This document shows positions 8,631 through 17,638 of a DNA stretch of 50,100 bases, piece after piece. Source of the DNA: Spirochaetales bacterium (lineage in GTDB: Bacteria > Spirochaetota > Spirochaetia > JAIPGG01); NCBI GenBank assembly GCA_021736255.1, contig JAIPGG010000009.1, positions 1 to 50,100 of the forward strand, in the 5' to 3' direction. Positions within the stretch are counted from its first letter, which is position 1, and each line of letters begins with the position of its first letter. The translations under genes and the position numbers were made by a program. The notes under the pieces were generated by a model. The model was not told where the DNA came from, ran no database searches, and was given only the letters and a program-made list of their open reading frames with translations.

Positions 8631-10112
8631 TTGAACATCCTTCTTATCTATCCTGAATTCGTTGATACCTTCTGGGGTTTTAAACACGCATTAAAGTTTA
8701 TCGGCAAAGATGCTACATTTCCTCCACTTGGTCTCTTAACTGTTGCTTCCATGTTACCTGATGACTGGAACGTCCGCCTCTGTGATATGAATGTCGAAAG
8801 GCTCCGCAAACGAGATCTTGCGTGGGCGGATTATGCGTTTATCAGCGCCATGACCGTTCAAAAGAAATCCTCGAAACGGGTCCTCCAGCGTTGTCTCAAA
8901 GAAGAAGTGAAGACGGTGGCCGGCGGTCCCCTTTTTACTATCGAACCGCAATCATTCCCGGAAGTCGACCATTTTGTTCTCAACGAGGCCGAGGTCACGC
9001 TGCCTGATTTTATACGCGATGTCCGAAACGGCAACCCCCGTCGAGAATATACGAGCACCGACTTTCCCGACATGACGCAGACTCCAATTCCAAGATGGGA
9101 TCTGCTGAACTTGAAAGAATATGCCTCCATGTGTATTCAGTACTCGAGAGGCTGTCCGTTTAATTGTGATTTTTGTAACGTCACATCTCTGTTCGGACAG
9201 AAGCAGCGGTATAAATCGAGTTCACAGATTACTTCGGAGCTGCAGAGCCTGGTCGACGCCGGTTGGAAAAAAGATGTGTTTTTTGTTGATGATAATTTTA
9301 TCGGCAACAAGGGACGACTCAAGCGGGAACTTCTTCCCGATCTAATCGAATGGCACACCAACCACCCGACTACCAACTTCAACACGGAAGCCTCAATGAA
9401 TATCGCCGACGACCCCGAGCTGATGGACATGCTAGTCCGATCCGGGTTCAACAAGGTCTTTATCGGTATAGAAACTCCGGATGAAGAAAGCCTTACCGCA
9501 TGCAGCAAGATCCAAAACACCAAACGCGATCTCATCGAAGATGTGAAAAAGATTCAGCGCGCAGGGCTGCAGGTACAAGGCGGATTTATTGTCGGATTCG
9601 ACAGTGATACAGAATCAATTTTTCAGCGGCAGATCGATTTCATTCAAAAGAGCGGTATAGTAACGGCGATGGTTGGTCTTTTACAGGCTCCCTTCGGGAC
9701 TCGCCTGTATGACCGCATGCAGGAAGAAGGGCGGATAATCGGCGATACCACCGGAGACAATGTCGACGGATCAATGAATATCGTACCAATAATGAACGCT
9801 CAGAAATTGAAAAACGGATACCATGAAATCCTCAACAAAATCTATTCGCCACGGCCGTATTATCAGCGGGTGAAAACCTTTTTGCGCGAATATGATCCGG
9901 CCTCTTTCAAAGCCAAACTCTCGCGGCAGGACATTTGGGCATTCGTAAAATCCCTATTCCGTCTCGGGATCATCGGAAAAGAACGGTTTCAGTACTGGAA
10001 ACTTTTGGTCTGGACCGCCGTACACAGAAAGCGTTCGCTCCCTGATGCCGTTACCCTGGCTATCTACGGATTTCACTTCAGAAAGGTCTGTATCCAGAAT
10101 ATAAAACACTAA
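8631..10112 (+). CDS. B12-binding-domain radical SAM protein (DUF4070-type)
   Basis: N-terminal MNILLIYPEF...PPLGLLTVASMLP; RGCPFNCDFCNVTSLFG radical SAM motif; TTG start. Confidence 0.87.
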   Translation: MNILLIYPEFVDTFWGFKHALKFIGKDATFPPLGLLTVASMLPDDWNVRLCDMNVERLRKRDLAWADYAFISAMTVQKKSSKRVLQRCLKEEVKTVAGGPLFTIEPQSFPEVDHFVLNEAEVTLPDFIRDVRNGNPRREYTSTDFPDMTQTPIPRWDLLNLKEYASMCIQYSRGCPFNCDFCNVTSLFGQKQRYKSSSQITSELQSLVDAGWKKDVFFVDDNFIGNKGRLKRELLPDLIEWHTNHPTTNFNTEASMNIADDPELMDMLVRSGFNKVFIGIETPDEESLTACSKIQNTKRDLIEDVKKIQRAGLQVQGGFIVGFDSDTESIFQRQIDFIQKSGIVTAMVGLLQAPFGTRLYDRMQEEGRIIGDTTGDNVDGSMNIVPIMNAQKLKNGYHEILNKIYSPRPYYQRVKTFLREYDPASFKAKLSRQDIWAFVKSLFRLGIIGKERFQYWKLLVWTAVHRKRSLPDAVTLAIYGFHFRKVCIQNIKH

Positions 10113-10126
10113 CAGCTTCCCAGAAA

Positions 10127-10161
10127 GTATCCTGCCGTCACTTATTCGTGCGGCAGGATAC
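10127..10161. terminator. hairpin after the radical SAM gene, at the edge of the islet
   Basis: GTATCCTGCCG(T)CAC-ttattc-GTGCGGCAGGATAC, near-perfect stem with one bulged T; no T tract. Confidence 0.4.
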
Positions 10162-10170
10162 GAGGGACAC

Positions 10171-10187
10171 TGCCGGAGACGGGACTT
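10171..10187. repeat. 17-bp copy of the tRNA-Leu 3' end (att-like distal repeat)
   Basis: tgccggagacgggactt, identical to 11661-11677. Confidence 0.85.
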
Positions 10188-10197
10188 CCCTCCTCTC

Positions 10198-10260
10198 GCC
10201 GGCCTCCTGCCGGCTCGTTCCGGGCCGCCTCCGCTCACAGGCGGCGCACTTCCTGTGCGC
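10198..10260. repeat. cluster of three short GC-rich stem-loops next to the distal att-like repeat
   Basis: GCCGG-N7-CCGGC (10198-10214); GCCGCCT-N8-AGGCGGC (10224-10245); GCGCAC-N5-GTGCGC (10244-10260). Confidence 0.6.
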
Positions 10261-10470
10261 CCGGTAGGACGCTATCAGGAAACAATTTAGAAAACAAGCT
10301 TGCGTGTTCCGGCGAGATCAGGGCAGTAGAGAGGTGAATTTCTACGATTTTGCTAAAAAAAAAGATAGGGGACTTTGGTAGATCTACGTTCAACAGGTTT
10401 GCCGGCGGGAACCACTTGCACAATACCAATGAGATCTCGGTGGACGTATCTGAATAGATCTATAGGAATC

Positions 10471-10499
10471 TTGAAATAGCATGCTGGACATGCTATACT
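10471..10499 (+). promoter_or_regulatory. higBA promoter with an operator palindrome in the spacer
   Basis: TTGAAA (10471-10476), 17 bp, TATACT (10494-10499); palindrome ATAGCATG-N5-CATGCTAT at 10476-10496. Confidence 0.75.
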
Positions 10500-10506
10500 A
10501 TTCCGT

Positions 10507-10806
10507 GTGATTCAGTCGTTCCGAGACGCTGCGAGTGAAGATCTCTTCAATGGACGGAACACGAAGGGAGCCCGCAAAGCGTGTCCGGAATCACTGTGGA
10601 GAGTTCTATCGAGAAAGCTGGATGCGCTGGATTCAGCCGAACGTCTGGACGACCTTCGCATTCCACCCGGCAACCGCCTCGAGCAACTCTCAGGACAGCG
10701 AGCCGGACAACACAGCATCAGGGTGAATGAGCAGTATCGGATCTGCTTCACCTGGGCCGAGGGTGGACCCGAAAACGTGGAGGTTACTGACTATCACGAT
10801 GAGTGA
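10507..10806 (+). CDS. higB: type II toxin HigB/RelE family
   Basis: 99 aa MIQSFRDAASEDLFNG...RIPPGNRLEQLSGQRAGQHSIRVNEQYRICFTW...VEVTDYHDE; GTG start. Confidence 0.92.
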   Translation: MIQSFRDAASEDLFNGRNTKGARKACPESLWRVLSRKLDALDSAERLDDLRIPPGNRLEQLSGQRAGQHSIRVNEQYRICFTWAEGGPENVEVTDYHDE

Positions 10807-10814
10807 GGAAGCAT

Positions 10815-11123
10815 ATGGTACGAGTACCTACTGATAGAGAGCCAACCCACCCTGGAGAAATTCTGCGCGAAGAGTTCCTCGAGCCGATGGGCCTCAAGCA
10901 GCAAGAGCTTGCCAACGCCATTCATGTACCGTTTCAGAGGGTTAATGAGATTGTTCGTTGTCGGCGAGCGGTAAGCACTTCAACGGCGCTCCGACTGGCT
11001 CGGTACTTCGGAACGAGTGCCGGCTTCTGGATGAACCTTCAGTTGCGTTATGATCTCTACGAGACCGAGCGCTCAGAGAAGGAAGCGCTGGAAGAGATCG
11101 AGCCGCTACATCACATGGGATGA
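10815..11123 (+). CDS. higA: HigA-type antitoxin, XRE family
   Basis: HPGEILREEFLEPMGLKQQELANAIHVPFQRVNEIVRCRRAVSTSTALRLARYFGTSAGFWMNLQ; ATG at 10815, or GTG at 10803 overlapping the higB stop. Confidence 0.93.
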   Translation: MVRVPTDREPTHPGEILREEFLEPMGLKQQELANAIHVPFQRVNEIVRCRRAVSTSTALRLARYFGTSAGFWMNLQLRYDLYETERSEKEALEEIEPLHHMG

Positions 11124-11135
11124 GACAGTCCATCG

Positions 11136-11219
11136 ATGCAACGAGACTTGGTGATCAGAGACGTTGACGAAGCACTACTGCACGCCCTACGAAAGAGGAA
11201 AAAGTACGGATCATCTTGA
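11136..11219 (+). pseudogene. truncated RHH (FitA/VapB-like) antitoxin fragment
   Basis: ATG at 11136 reads MQRDLVIRDVDEALLHALRKRKKYGSS*, resembling the N-terminal ribbon-helix-helix of FitA-type antitoxins; stops after 27 aa. Confidence 0.45.
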
Positions 11220-11660
11220 GCGCCAGCACCTCTGACGGAGAGGGATCGGAGAGCCAAGGATTGGCGAGCAGAATCCGTGTACGGTTCACTGAGACCGGTG
11301 GGATTTCTGGACTCGCAACGAAGAAAAGAACCGAGTTACCCAGGCATCCCGAGTTCGGATCAACCACGGAAGAAGATGACGCATAACGACAAGCGGAACA
11401 AGCAGGCCGATCTTTCCGACTGGACTTCCGTAGAGAGAGGAGATCGCAGTAGAGGCGGTCTTCATCGAGTGTTTGGTGAGGCTGGGGATGCTCGAGACGA
11501 TGAGCAACGGCTCCACGGATACTCTCCGTGGGGAAGTTGGCTCCGGTGCGCCTTCCCTCGCTGCCGCTCGGCGTTCGCTCCGTTTCAAGTCTCGAGCGGG
11601 CTGCGGATTCCTCTCTTAAGCTTATGCTTTTTTACATAGAATGTTCTCGGACCCGCATTA

Positions 11661-11747
11661 TGCCGGAGACGGGACTTGAACCCGTACGGCCATGATATGG
11701 CCGGGAGATTTTAAGTCTCCAGTGTCTACCAATTCCACCACTCCGGC
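11661..11747 (-). tRNA. tRNA-Leu (TAA anticodon), CCA not encoded
   Basis: Minus strand GCCGGAGTGGTGGAATTGGTAGACACTGGAGACTTAAAATCTCC...GGGTTCAAGTCCCGTCTCCGGCA; GCCGGAG/CTCCGGC acceptor stem, TAA anticodon, long variable arm. Confidence 0.95.
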
Positions 11748-11787
11748 CGGCAGTTGACGAACTATTGTACCCGATAATACACAGCCT

Positions 11788-11816
11788 TTGGAAGGCGGTC
11801 AATAATCTGTTATAAT
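11788..11816 (+). promoter_or_regulatory. tatD promoter
   Basis: TTGGAA, 17 bp, TATAAT (11811-11816); start codon at 11824. Confidence 0.65.
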
Positions 11817-11823
11817 CTTGCAT

Positions 11824-12612
11824 ATGACAAATCAGGAATTACCGCTCGCAGACCCGCATTTTCACATTCTCGAAATGCAGAAGAAGGAACTCAATATCCC
11901 GCAGCGTCTGGATGAGGCTTTTGAAATTCTGGATCTTGGAATCGATATCGCTACGAACGAGGAGGGCTTCGATCTCAGGACCTCCTTTGACCAGCGCTAT
12001 CCGAACCTCTATCATACGGTCGGTCTTTCACACTACGAGGCTGCGCGGGAACCGGCCTCCCAGAATGCCGGTTTGGAGGTAATAAAACGCCAGGCATCTT
12101 CTTCGAAAGTTGTTGCCGTCGGAGAGATAGGGCTTGATTACCATCACAATGCAGCTCCACCGAAGGATCAGAAGAAGCTTTTTGCCAAGCAACTCGAACT
12201 CGCTCATTCGCTCGATCTTCCGGTTGTTATTCACAACCGGAATGCCGATGAGGATGTCTACGAGATACTCGAATCTCATGACCTGAGACGGCGGGGAATT
12301 ATTCACTGTTTTTCATCGGATCGTGACACCGCCTTGCGTTTTTACGAGCTCGGCTATCTAATTTCATTTGCCGGAAATCTTACGTTCAAAAATGCCTCAG
12401 CCCTGCGTGCAGCGGCGCAGGCGCTGCCCCCGGAATCCTTTATTGTAGAGACGGACGCCCCCTATCTCAGCCCCGAACCGAACCGCGGCCGCCCGAACCA
12501 CCCGGCCCAGGTAAAACACACCTATCAGTACCTGGCCGACCTCCGTGGACTTGCCCTTCAAGATTTGGCAATACAAATTCGATCGAACATTCGTGATTTG
12601 CTGGGGGTATGA
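11824..12612 (+). CDS. TatD family hydrolase
   Basis: ADPHFHILEM, VGLSHYEA, VGEIGLDYHH, VIHNRNA, IHCFSS, ETDAPYLSPEPNRGRPNHP. Confidence 0.92.
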   Translation: MTNQELPLADPHFHILEMQKKELNIPQRLDEAFEILDLGIDIATNEEGFDLRTSFDQRYPNLYHTVGLSHYEAAREPASQNAGLEVIKRQASSSKVVAVGEIGLDYHHNAAPPKDQKKLFAKQLELAHSLDLPVVIHNRNADEDVYEILESHDLRRRGIIHCFSSDRDTALRFYELGYLISFAGNLTFKNASALRAAAQALPPESFIVETDAPYLSPEPNRGRPNHPAQVKHTYQYLADLRGLALQDLAIQIRSNIRDLLGV

Positions 12613-12638
12613 TCAGAGGTTGAGATTCGAAATCAAGT

Positions 12639-13826
12639 TTATACCCGTATGGGCAGGGTAATGGTGAAGGTTGTTCCCTTCTCGATTTCACTTTCTACTT
12701 CGATGTGCCCTTCGTGGGCGTCTATAACATTTTTTACGATGAGCATACCGAGGCCGGTACCGCCCATTTTGGAAAATGAATAGAATGGTTCGAACATCCG
12801 CTTCCGTATCTCTTCGCTCATTCCTGAACCTGTGTCGGCTACTCGAATAATCAGCCGGTCGCCTTCCCTCTCGGTGGTAATAGCAAAGGTGCCGCCTTCA
12901 GGCATTGCTTTCCTGGCGTTATCCGCCAGATTCAGGAAAACGCGCATCATCCTGGCTTGATCGAGCATTACCGGCCCTTTCTCCCGGATGTCGAGCCGAA
13001 GATCAATCTGTTTTGTAGTAAATCTTTCTTTCACGGCACCTGCAAATTCCCTGAAAAATTCCTTCAGATTCACAACCGAAAGGTTGAGCCTGATTTCTCC
13101 TCTGGCATAGTCTAAAAGCTCTCCGGTGAGTTCATTCAGTCGGTTCGCCTGTTTGACAACATGGTCTGCATACTCTTTGACTCTATCCGGGTCGTCGGCA
13201 TGCAGAATAACCATCTCCGCATATCCCTTGAGTATACCGATAGGATTCTTTATGTCGTGAAGAATCAACGAAGAAAAACGCCCGAGTGCAGATAAGCGCT
13301 CTGATTCCAGTAATTGATGCTGCGCCTTCTGGAGCTCTTTGTTCGCCGCTTTGAGTTCCCTGTTTCTCTGACGCAGCCCCTCAACAAAGGTCTCGTTACT
13401 TGCCCTTACCATGGACGAAACTGCTACCAGTATAGATTTGGCAACGCTCACATTTTCTTCAACAATTTTCTGAAAATCCTGCCGTTCTAAATAAAGAAGC
13501 TCGGATTCATCCCGTGTTATCACCGTTGCACTTCGGGGCAATTGATCTATCAGCGCCATCTCGCCGAAAAATCTACCGGTTTCATGCTCGGCAAGAAGGT
13601 CCGGTTCGTCACTGCCGTAATCCTTCCAGACCTGGACCCGTCCGTCTACGATGATATAGAAGCCGTCGGCCTTCTCTCCCTCGCGGAAGATGACTCTCCC
13701 TTTTTCTACCACCATATGGCGACACCGTTTTGCTATCTCTTGGACCTCGAAATCACCAAGATCTCGAAAGAAATCCACCCTTCGAAGGAATTCCTCTATT
13801 TCTGCAGGAGTCTTTACCCTTGGCAC
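12639..13826 (-). CDS. cyclic-nucleotide-binding-domain sensor histidine kinase
   Basis: cNMP-binding fold (EGEKADGFYIIVDGRVQVWK...GRFFGEMALIDQLPRSATV), HisKA (SLILHDIKNPIGILKGYAEMV), HATPase. Track ORF start 13850 lies inside a terminator T-run; GTG 13826 with GGAGA upstream is more likely. Confidence 0.87.
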   Translation of the reverse strand: MPRVKTPAEIEEFLRRVDFFRDLGDFEVQEIAKRCRHMVVEKGRVIFREGEKADGFYIIVDGRVQVWKDYGSDEPDLLAEHETGRFFGEMALIDQLPRSATVITRDESELLYLERQDFQKIVEENVSVAKSILVAVSSMVRASNETFVEGLRQRNRELKAANKELQKAQHQLLESERLSALGRFSSLILHDIKNPIGILKGYAEMVILHADDPDRVKEYADHVVKQANRLNELTGELLDYARGEIRLNLSVVNLKEFFREFAGAVKERFTTKQIDLRLDIREKGPVMLDQARMMRVFLNLADNARKAMPEGGTFAITTEREGDRLIIRVADTGSGMSEEIRKRMFEPFYSFSKMGGTGLGMLIVKNVIDAHEGHIEVESEIEKGTTFTITLPIRV

Positions 13827-13841
13827 GTCCACTCTCCGTTT

Positions 13842-13882
13842 AAAAAACACCCGGAACCGATTGTATCAGCCCCGGGTGTTTT
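13842..13882 (-). terminator. rho-independent terminator of the flaA pair
   Basis: Minus strand AAAACACCCGG-N17-CCGGGTGTTTTTT, 11-bp arms then a T run. Confidence 0.75.
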
Positions 13883-13950
13883 CAGATTCGATTTGTTTTC
13901 GGAGGGTTTTTCCTCCGGTTTCGCCTTCCCGGCAATAAGAAACTACTTCT

Positions 13951-14667
13951 CTACCAGGTATCTACCATATCGTCTTCGGCGCGGTTTTCCTCGCCAAAGA
14001 GATCGGTTACCGCGCGCATATCATCAAAATAAACGTAGTAGGTTCCATAGGCTTCTTCCGGATCGGTATCGATCCGAAAACCTACGACCTTTACCCCCAT
14101 CTGATTGTTGTAGTGATAGTCCCGCTGCACAATGTTTGTGGGAATAGCTACGGTAAGTTTTTTCCATCCTGAAAAATTTAATTTTCCTACGGTTATCTCG
14201 GCACGATTTCCAAAATGATCCTCGAGCATGAGACTAAGCGTGTGGTTGTAATTTCGTCCCACCACCCACATCGAAATCGTCTTGGTAATGCCCTCGATAG
14301 GGAGTGGTTTTACCGGAAAAATTGCAAAGGAATTAAAGCCGCGCTTAAAAAATTCTACTTTTGCGCCAAGAACATACTCATCCTGCGCCTCGATACCGGC
14401 CTCTTCCTCTCCGGGAATCGGCTCTTTGTCCTGCGGTCCGCCTTTAAATCTCCGTAAAGAGATCAAACCCTGATCTATGGGAATACGGGCATCCCAATAA
14501 CCTGCCGTTTCAAAACGGGTTACCGAGACCTCTTTGAGAAGCTGCTGAGCAGTATCAACGCCGATTTCTTCCGCCGCCGGTTCTCCGGCAGCTTCGGATT
14601 GCGCAAATATTCCAACTGAAACAAGACTCATTATAAGGAGAATGAACAGTACACTTCTAACTCTCAT
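13951..14667 (-). CDS. flaA: FlaA-family flagellar filament outer layer (sheath) protein
   Basis: Signal peptide, KTISMWVVGRNYNHTLSLMLEDHFGNRAEITVGKLNFSGWKKLTVAIP, YYVYFDDMRAVTDLF; tandem with a second FlaA. Confidence 0.85.
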   Translation of the reverse strand: MRVRSVLFILLIMSLVSVGIFAQSEAAGEPAAEEIGVDTAQQLLKEVSVTRFETAGYWDARIPIDQGLISLRRFKGGPQDKEPIPGEEEAGIEAQDEYVLGAKVEFFKRGFNSFAIFPVKPLPIEGITKTISMWVVGRNYNHTLSLMLEDHFGNRAEITVGKLNFSGWKKLTVAIPTNIVQRDYHYNNQMGVKVVGFRIDTDPEEAYGTYYVYFDDMRAVTDLFGEENRAEDDMVDTW

Positions 14668-14670
14668 GAT

Positions 14671-15393
14671 TTATTCTTCCTCCCCCCACACGTCATTGAC
14701 GAACTGCTCTTCGGCCAGCGTTTCTCCATCGTATGGAGATTCAAATGTATCGGTAAGCACCTTCATGTGATCGAGATAAAGATAGAATTCGTTGACTTTT
14801 TCTTGTGGTTTTGTCCACAAAACAAGTTTTGTCAGCTCGAGCTGCCGATATTTCGGGAGATAGGCACGAGATTGGGGCATCGAATTGGGAATATTTATTC
14901 GCAGGTTCCTCCAACCTTCGTAGCGTATACTGCCAAAGGGGATGACATGAACCATTCCCTTATAATCCCGGAAGTGAGCTTCCAGATAGTAATCATAGTT
15001 CGAACCCCACACCCACATATCGATGTTTTTTGCTCGGCCGGGAATGGGGATGGGCTTTAATTCAGCATCTTCTCCCTCTCCCTCGACACGGAATATCTCG
15101 ATATTGTTGTAACCCTTACGTCTAAAACCTGCACGAATTCCCAGTGCCTTCCGTTCTTCCATAGGGGTATCAACATACAGTGCTTCGGGGGAGGTATTTA
15201 CGAGTTTGTACGACAGAAGATTCTCATCGATGAATTTACTTCCAACAGCAACCCATTGATACTCAGGATCATCAAAGTCTTCCAGAACTACTGATACTAC
15301 GTTCTCCGTAATCTCATCTGAAAAAACAGTTGTTGTCCCTGCTATGAGCAATGCCGGAATAAGCACAAACAAGAGCAGGTTCCTTCGCTTCAT
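14671..15393 (-). CDS. flaA: FlaA-family flagellar filament outer layer (sheath) protein
   Basis: Signal peptide, VVLEDFDDPEYQWVAVGSKF, NIDMWVWGSNYDYYLEAHFRDYKGMVHVIPFGSIRYEGWRNLRINIP, YLYLDHMKVLTDTFE. Confidence 0.9.
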   Translation of the reverse strand: MKRRNLLLFVLIPALLIAGTTTVFSDEITENVVSVVLEDFDDPEYQWVAVGSKFIDENLLSYKLVNTSPEALYVDTPMEERKALGIRAGFRRKGYNNIEIFRVEGEGEDAELKPIPIPGRAKNIDMWVWGSNYDYYLEAHFRDYKGMVHVIPFGSIRYEGWRNLRINIPNSMPQSRAYLPKYRQLELTKLVLWTKPQEKVNEFYLYLDHMKVLTDTFESPYDGETLAEEQFVNDVWGEEE

Positions 15394-15588
15394 TCTCTAC
15401 TCCTTTTCACTTCGGTGAACAATCGGTCCCACGATCTTGTCAGTTCCACGAGGCATACCTTATATCAATAGCATTATAGTTTTCGCTTACCCCTTTGTCA
15501 AACACTTTTCCATGTTCTCCCTGCCGGCAACACGCCGAAAAAAGAAACGGCCCCAAATTCACCGCCGACCGGCCGAAACCCGGTGATT

Positions 15589-16527
15589 CTAATTCGATTC
15601 CTCCGTATCAAGCAGTCCGCTGAACACCCTCCCTTTCAGCACCAGTTTTCCTTCTGGTGGAAGCATATTTGAGTTCAGTTTTTCAAGAAAAGCTTGATAA
15701 TCGGTTTCAATTCCCATAAGGACCCGGTCGGGATACGCATCGTAAGCCTGTGAATTTTCGGTAATAAGCAAAGCCCCCCGCCTATTCAGCTGCTCGAGAA
15801 GAATCCAATCTGCCTGCCGCATTCTCACAACAACCACTTCAATCCGGTCCAGTCGGCCTATCAGGGACAGAAGAGCATCCCGATCGTCGAGCACCTTATT
15901 ATTGTCGACCGTTATGAATAACGGTTCTTTTCCGGTGATTCCCCGGTACCCTTCTCGATATGCGGCAAGCTCCTGCCTCATTTGTTCGCTTCCGGTATAC
16001 CAGAGTCCCGTTACCTGCTTTCCACTGTCTCTCCGGTATTCCGCTGTCAGGCGCCCGAGACGCCGAGAGGCTTCACGCCGGTCGAGAAATACCGGGCGGG
16101 GAATACCGTCTCTTTCGAAAACGAGAAGAGAGAATGCTGTTTGCCGGTCTAAAGCCCCGCCTCCCTGTTCGGAATGAACAAGATCGGAGAACGCCGAAGA
16201 CCCGCTCGTCTCTCCAACAGTATCCAGAGCGGCAGGGATCAGCCGGGGAGTCAGAATAAGGGGGCTGCGTTGATATCGCCGATCGAGTGCCGAACGCAAG
16301 TCCTCGATATCTTCGACAACCTCCACCTGAATTCCTATTCCCTCAAGCGCATCGTTTCCACCGCGGGCTTCGAGCCAGTACTGGTCGGCAAGCAGCCTCA
16401 GATCCGTATTGCACCCGGCAAGGAAGCCAACAAGGAAAACGAGAACAGCCCCAACGATTAAAAAACGCACGACAAGGTCGAAAGCGGCAAGCTTGACAGT
16501 ATATCGGCAGCCACGTACAATTCCCAC
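15589..16527 (-). CDS. predicted lipoprotein of unknown function
   Basis: 312 aa; hydrophobic N terminus ending in VGFLAGC lipobox-like motif. Confidence 0.6.
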   Translation of the reverse strand: MGIVRGCRYTVKLAAFDLVVRFLIVGAVLVFLVGFLAGCNTDLRLLADQYWLEARGGNDALEGIGIQVEVVEDIEDLRSALDRRYQRSPLILTPRLIPAALDTVGETSGSSAFSDLVHSEQGGGALDRQTAFSLLVFERDGIPRPVFLDRREASRRLGRLTAEYRRDSGKQVTGLWYTGSEQMRQELAAYREGYRGITGKEPLFITVDNNKVLDDRDALLSLIGRLDRIEVVVVRMRQADWILLEQLNRRGALLITENSQAYDAYPDRVLMGIETDYQAFLEKLNSNMLPPEGKLVLKGRVFSGLLDTEESN

Positions 16528-16575
16528 ATAAAATATTCAACCACACTAAGCGGTTTATCGCAATAAGGAGCAATC

Positions 16576-17547
16576 ATGACTCATTACAAAGATCTTGGAC
16601 TCTCTAATACAAAAGAGATGTTCGAACGGGCAATGAAAAACGGCTACGCCGTCCCGGCTTACAATTTCAACAACCTCGAACAGCTGCAGGCAATTGTCAA
16701 CGGCTGCATAGAGAGCAAATCTCCATTCATACTTCAGGTTTCAAAAGGGGCCCGGAACTACGCCAATGAAACCCTGCTGCGCTACATGGCCCAAGGGGCG
16801 GCAGAACTTATAAATAAATCAGAGGCAGAGATCCCCATGGCTCTTCATCTCGATCACGGCGACAGCTTCGAAATCTGCAAATCCTGTGTGGATTCCGGAT
16901 TTTCTTCAGTGATGATCGACGGTTCCTCCCTCTCCTACGAGGACAATGTTGATGTTACCAAACGGGTCGTCGAATATGCAAAAAAATACGATGTGAGTGT
17001 TGAAGGTGAACTCGGCGTTCTTGCAGGGATCGAAGACGAGGTTACCTCGGAGGTTTCCCATTACACCGACCCCGATGATGTCGAGGATTTTGTAAAAAAG
17101 ACCGGCGTGGACAGCCTGGCCATCTCTATAGGAACTTCTCACGGAGCCTACAAGTTCAAGGTTGAACCCGGCCAGGATCCGCCCCCGCTGCGTTTCGATA
17201 TTCTCGAAGAGGTTGAAAAGCGCATAACCGGCTTTCCCATCGTTCTCCACGGCGCCTCTTCCGTGCTGAAAGAATATGTTGATATGATCAATCAGTACGG
17301 CGGATCGTTGGAAGGCGCAATGGGCGTATCAGAAGACCAGCTTCGCAAAGCGGCAAAATCCGCAGTATGCAAGGTCAACATCGATTCGGACGGCCGTCTT
17401 GTAGTTACCGCAGTAATCAGAAAGATGCTGCATGACAAACCGGAAAACTTCGATCCCCGGAAGTATCTCGGTCCGGCTCGGGACGAACTGAAAGAGATGA
17501 TCATCCGGAAAAACAACGAGGTACTCGGCAGCGCCGGCCGGTATTAA
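16576..17547 (+). CDS. fba: class II fructose-bisphosphate aldolase
   Basis: YNFNNLEQLQAIV, ALHLDHGDSFE, SVMIDGSSLSYEDNV, GELGVLAGIEDEV, IGTSHGAYKF, LHGASSV, KVNIDSDGRL; SD aaggag. Confidence 0.95.
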   Translation: MTHYKDLGLSNTKEMFERAMKNGYAVPAYNFNNLEQLQAIVNGCIESKSPFILQVSKGARNYANETLLRYMAQGAAELINKSEAEIPMALHLDHGDSFEICKSCVDSGFSSVMIDGSSLSYEDNVDVTKRVVEYAKKYDVSVEGELGVLAGIEDEVTSEVSHYTDPDDVEDFVKKTGVDSLAISIGTSHGAYKFKVEPGQDPPPLRFDILEEVEKRITGFPIVLHGASSVLKEYVDMINQYGGSLEGAMGVSEDQLRKAAKSAVCKVNIDSDGRLVVTAVIRKMLHDKPENFDPRKYLGPARDELKEMIIRKNNEVLGSAGRY

Positions 17548-17563
17548 ATTGTATAGCTTGCTG

Positions 17564-17594
17564 AAAGGCCGCTTTTAAAGGCGGCCTTTTTTTT
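17564..17594 (+). terminator. rho-independent terminator after fba
   Basis: AAAGGCCGC-ttttaaag-GCGGCCTTT followed by a T run. Confidence 0.9.
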
Positions 17595-17638
17595 ATGCTG
17601 GTTTTCTATTTGGGTCTTCGTAAAACGGTATGAGGATT

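Noticed and set aside
10171-10262. Integron attC site
   Set aside because: Stem-loops are present, but no RYYYAAC/GTTRRRY core sites and no integron integrase in the window.
10112-11660. Prophage or transposon with its own recombinase
   Set aside because: No integrase or transposase motif found in any frame of the islet; only the att-like duplication and TA genes.
11632-11823. Minus-strand ORF of 63 aa across the tRNA
   Set aside because: It is a translation through tRNA-Leu(TAA).
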